Source: RPQJ01 sp963846885
Lineage (GTDB): Bacteria; Pseudomonadota; Gammaproteobacteria; Steroidobacterales; Steroidobacteraceae
DNA length: 64,000 nucleotides
Reading direction: 5' to 3'
Assembly (NCBI GenBank): GCA_963846885.1
Contig: CAWJXS010000003.1
Coordinates: forward strand, 62,001 to 126,000
Below, piece by piece: positions 62,890 to 64,000 of this stretch (positions are counted from its first letter, which is position 1; each line of letters begins with the position of its first letter). The position numbers and the translations under genes are program-made. The notes below the pieces were generated by a model. That model was not told the origin of the DNA. It made no database searches and saw nothing but the letters and a program-made list of their open reading frames with translations.

Positions 62890-64000
62890 ATGAAGCATGG
62901 CAAGACTCGATTGTTCGCCCTCGCCGCCGCCCACGGCGCATCGCTGCTTGCGGTGCCGCCAGTGCTGCAGGCCGCCGAGACCGGTCAGCTCGAAGAGATC
63001 GTGGTGACCGCGCGACAGCGCGAAGAGCGCATCGAGGACGTGCCGGTTTCGATCACTGCCTTCACCGCCACGGAAATCAGGAACGCAGGCATCGAGCGGC
63101 CGCAGGACTTCGTCGCGCTGACCACGGGCGTGTCCGCCGTGCAGACGGCGGAAGCCGGCGACATGCAGCTGAACATCCGCGGCATCAACACGGGCCGCGA
63201 CTCCGAGACCAACTTCGCGCTCGTCATCGACGGCGTGCTGCAGACCAACCCGCAGGCCCTGAACCAGGAGCTCTCGGGCGTCACCCAGATCGAAGTCCTG
63301 AAGGGACCGCAAGGCGCGCTGTATGGCCGCAACGCGCTGGCCGGCGCGTTGATCATTACCACGCGCAAGCCTGGCGATGAATTCGACGGCGAAGTCGTCG
63401 CCGGCTACGGCTCGGAGTCGAGCTACAGCGGCAGCGTCTATGTCGGCGGCCCGTTGATGGATGGCGTGAAGGGCTCGCTGTCCGCTTACACACGCAAGAC
63501 CGACGGCCAGTGGGAAAATCTCAAGAATAATTGCGACGACTGTGTGGATCGCTTCGAGGAGACAGGTTTCTCCGGTCGCCTGCTGCTCGAGGCCCTGGGC
63601 GGCGACCTCGACATCAAGGCCAAGTATTCCGAGCTCGACTCCGGTGCGATCAATTTCAACGCGTCGATTGCGCTCGCCGACGTGGCGCCGTTCGTCGGCC
63701 CGGCGTTCTACGAGGACGCGAACAAGCACAACTTCCGCTACATCAACAACGTCGATCCGCAGAACGAGCAGGAGAACATCAACCTGTCGATCAAGGGCGA
63801 CTGGGACGTCGGCATCGGCACCCTCACCAGCTACATCGCCTACAACGACCAGACCAACTTCTTCCTGACGGACGGCACCAGCGACGCGTTCCTGCTCTAC
63901 GCGCTCGACGCCACCTGCCAGGCGTCGAACGACGCCAACCTGACCGACCCCGGATATGAACCGCCGTTCTTCGGCATCCCGTCGAGCATCTGGTTCACGC
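62890..64000 (+). CDS. TonB-dependent receptor, 5' part
   Basis: The first 370 codons of an outer-membrane receptor; the gene runs off the right edge. A signal peptide (LFALAAAHGASLLAVPPVLQ) leads to a TonB-box and plug with EEIVVTARQREERIEDVPVS, RPQDFVALTTGVSAVQ, LNIRGINTGRDSE and LKGPQGALYGRNALAGALII, then the first barrel strands. It resembles the large group of such receptors in Xanthomonadales and Sphingomonadales that import carbohydrates or other nutrients. No substrate can be named. Confidence 0.93.
   Translation, partial: MKHGKTRLFALAAAHGASLLAVPPVLQAAETGQLEEIVVTARQREERIEDVPVSITAFTATEIRNAGIERPQDFVALTTGVSAVQTAEAGDMQLNIRGINTGRDSETNFALVIDGVLQTNPQALNQELSGVTQIEVLKGPQGALYGRNALAGALIITTRKPGDEFDGEVVAGYGSESSYSGSVYVGGPLMDGVKGSLSAYTRKTDGQWENLKNNCDDCVDRFEETGFSGRLLLEALGGDLDIKAKYSELDSGAINFNASIALADVAPFVGPAFYEDANKHNFRYINNVDPQNEQENINLSIKGDWDVGIGTLTSYIAYNDQTNFFLTDGTSDAFLLYALDATCQASNDANLTDPGYEPPFFGIPSSIWFT

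Overview
The window is high-GC DNA from a gammaproteobacterium. The block ribF-ileS-lspA-ispH next to a minor-pilin operon, followed by murJ, rpsT, obgE-rpmA-rplU, ispB and tRNA-Pro, has the order and orientation I know from Pseudomonas aeruginosa, and pyrC-rnt near grxD is also Pseudomonas-like. Codon use, TTG/GTG starts, a TonB receptor, the DUF374 and LpxL-like acyltransferases and the H1-like protein suggest a lineage near Xanthomonadales, Nevskiales or Steroidobacterales. That placement is inference.

Layout. 0-7 kb: aceE (5' end only), an M17 aminopeptidase, pyrC and rnt in a tightly overlapping set, grxD with a DUF1289 protein, a PuuD-N-like membrane protein and nadC. 6.76-7.18 kb: a gene-free stretch with hairpin repeats that share one loop core. 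7.2-19.3 kb: a GAF-PAS-PAS-GGDEF-EAL protein, an ArnT-like and a GT2 glycosyltransferase, a CDF metal exporter, and a lipid-related group (DUF374 acyltransferase, phosphopantetheinyl transferase, acyl-AMP ligase fused to an ACP, two LpxL-like acyltransferases), then tRNA-Thr and a Fur-family regulator.

19.5-29.4 kb: two minor type IV pilin operons reading away from a 264-base gap at 26 kb. The leftward one is pilE-pilV-pilW-pilX-pilY1-fimT. The rightward one is fimT-pilV-pilW-pilX-pilE and lacks pilY1. Both are broken by many frameshifts, and nearly all those I resolved are single added bases. The damage runs on into the 3' end of ispH, so it does not respect gene function and looks more like a sequence or assembly problem than decay.

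29.4-47.4 kb: isoprenoid, lipoprotein-processing, translation and cell-wall housekeeping genes (ispH, lspA, ileS, ribF, murJ, rpsT, obgE, rpmA, rplU, ispB), tRNA-Pro, a GNAT acetyltransferase, an exported M20 peptidase, ABC-F YbiT, YaiI, a RidA protein, DUF3422 and a VOC-NTF2 fusion. 47.4-50.3 kb: an exported S9 peptidase and a PAP2 lipoprotein phosphatase. 50.5-57.0 kb: an exported SpvB/FG-GAP/Rhs giant with a polymorphic toxin-like C-terminus and a small candidate immunity ORF; all three pieces carry frameshifts. 57.2-64 kb: an MDR oxidoreductase behind a hairpin that covers its ribosome site, a Nudix hydrolase, a histone-like/phasin-like protein, ppc, and the start of a TonB-dependent receptor.

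The most unusual items are the Rhs toxin with its candidate immunity gene, the duplicated divergent pilin operons, the acyl-AMP ligase/PPTase/acyltransferase neighbourhood, the extragenic repeat families, and two reading frames that begin 7 and 11 bases after a tRNA with no visible ribosome site.
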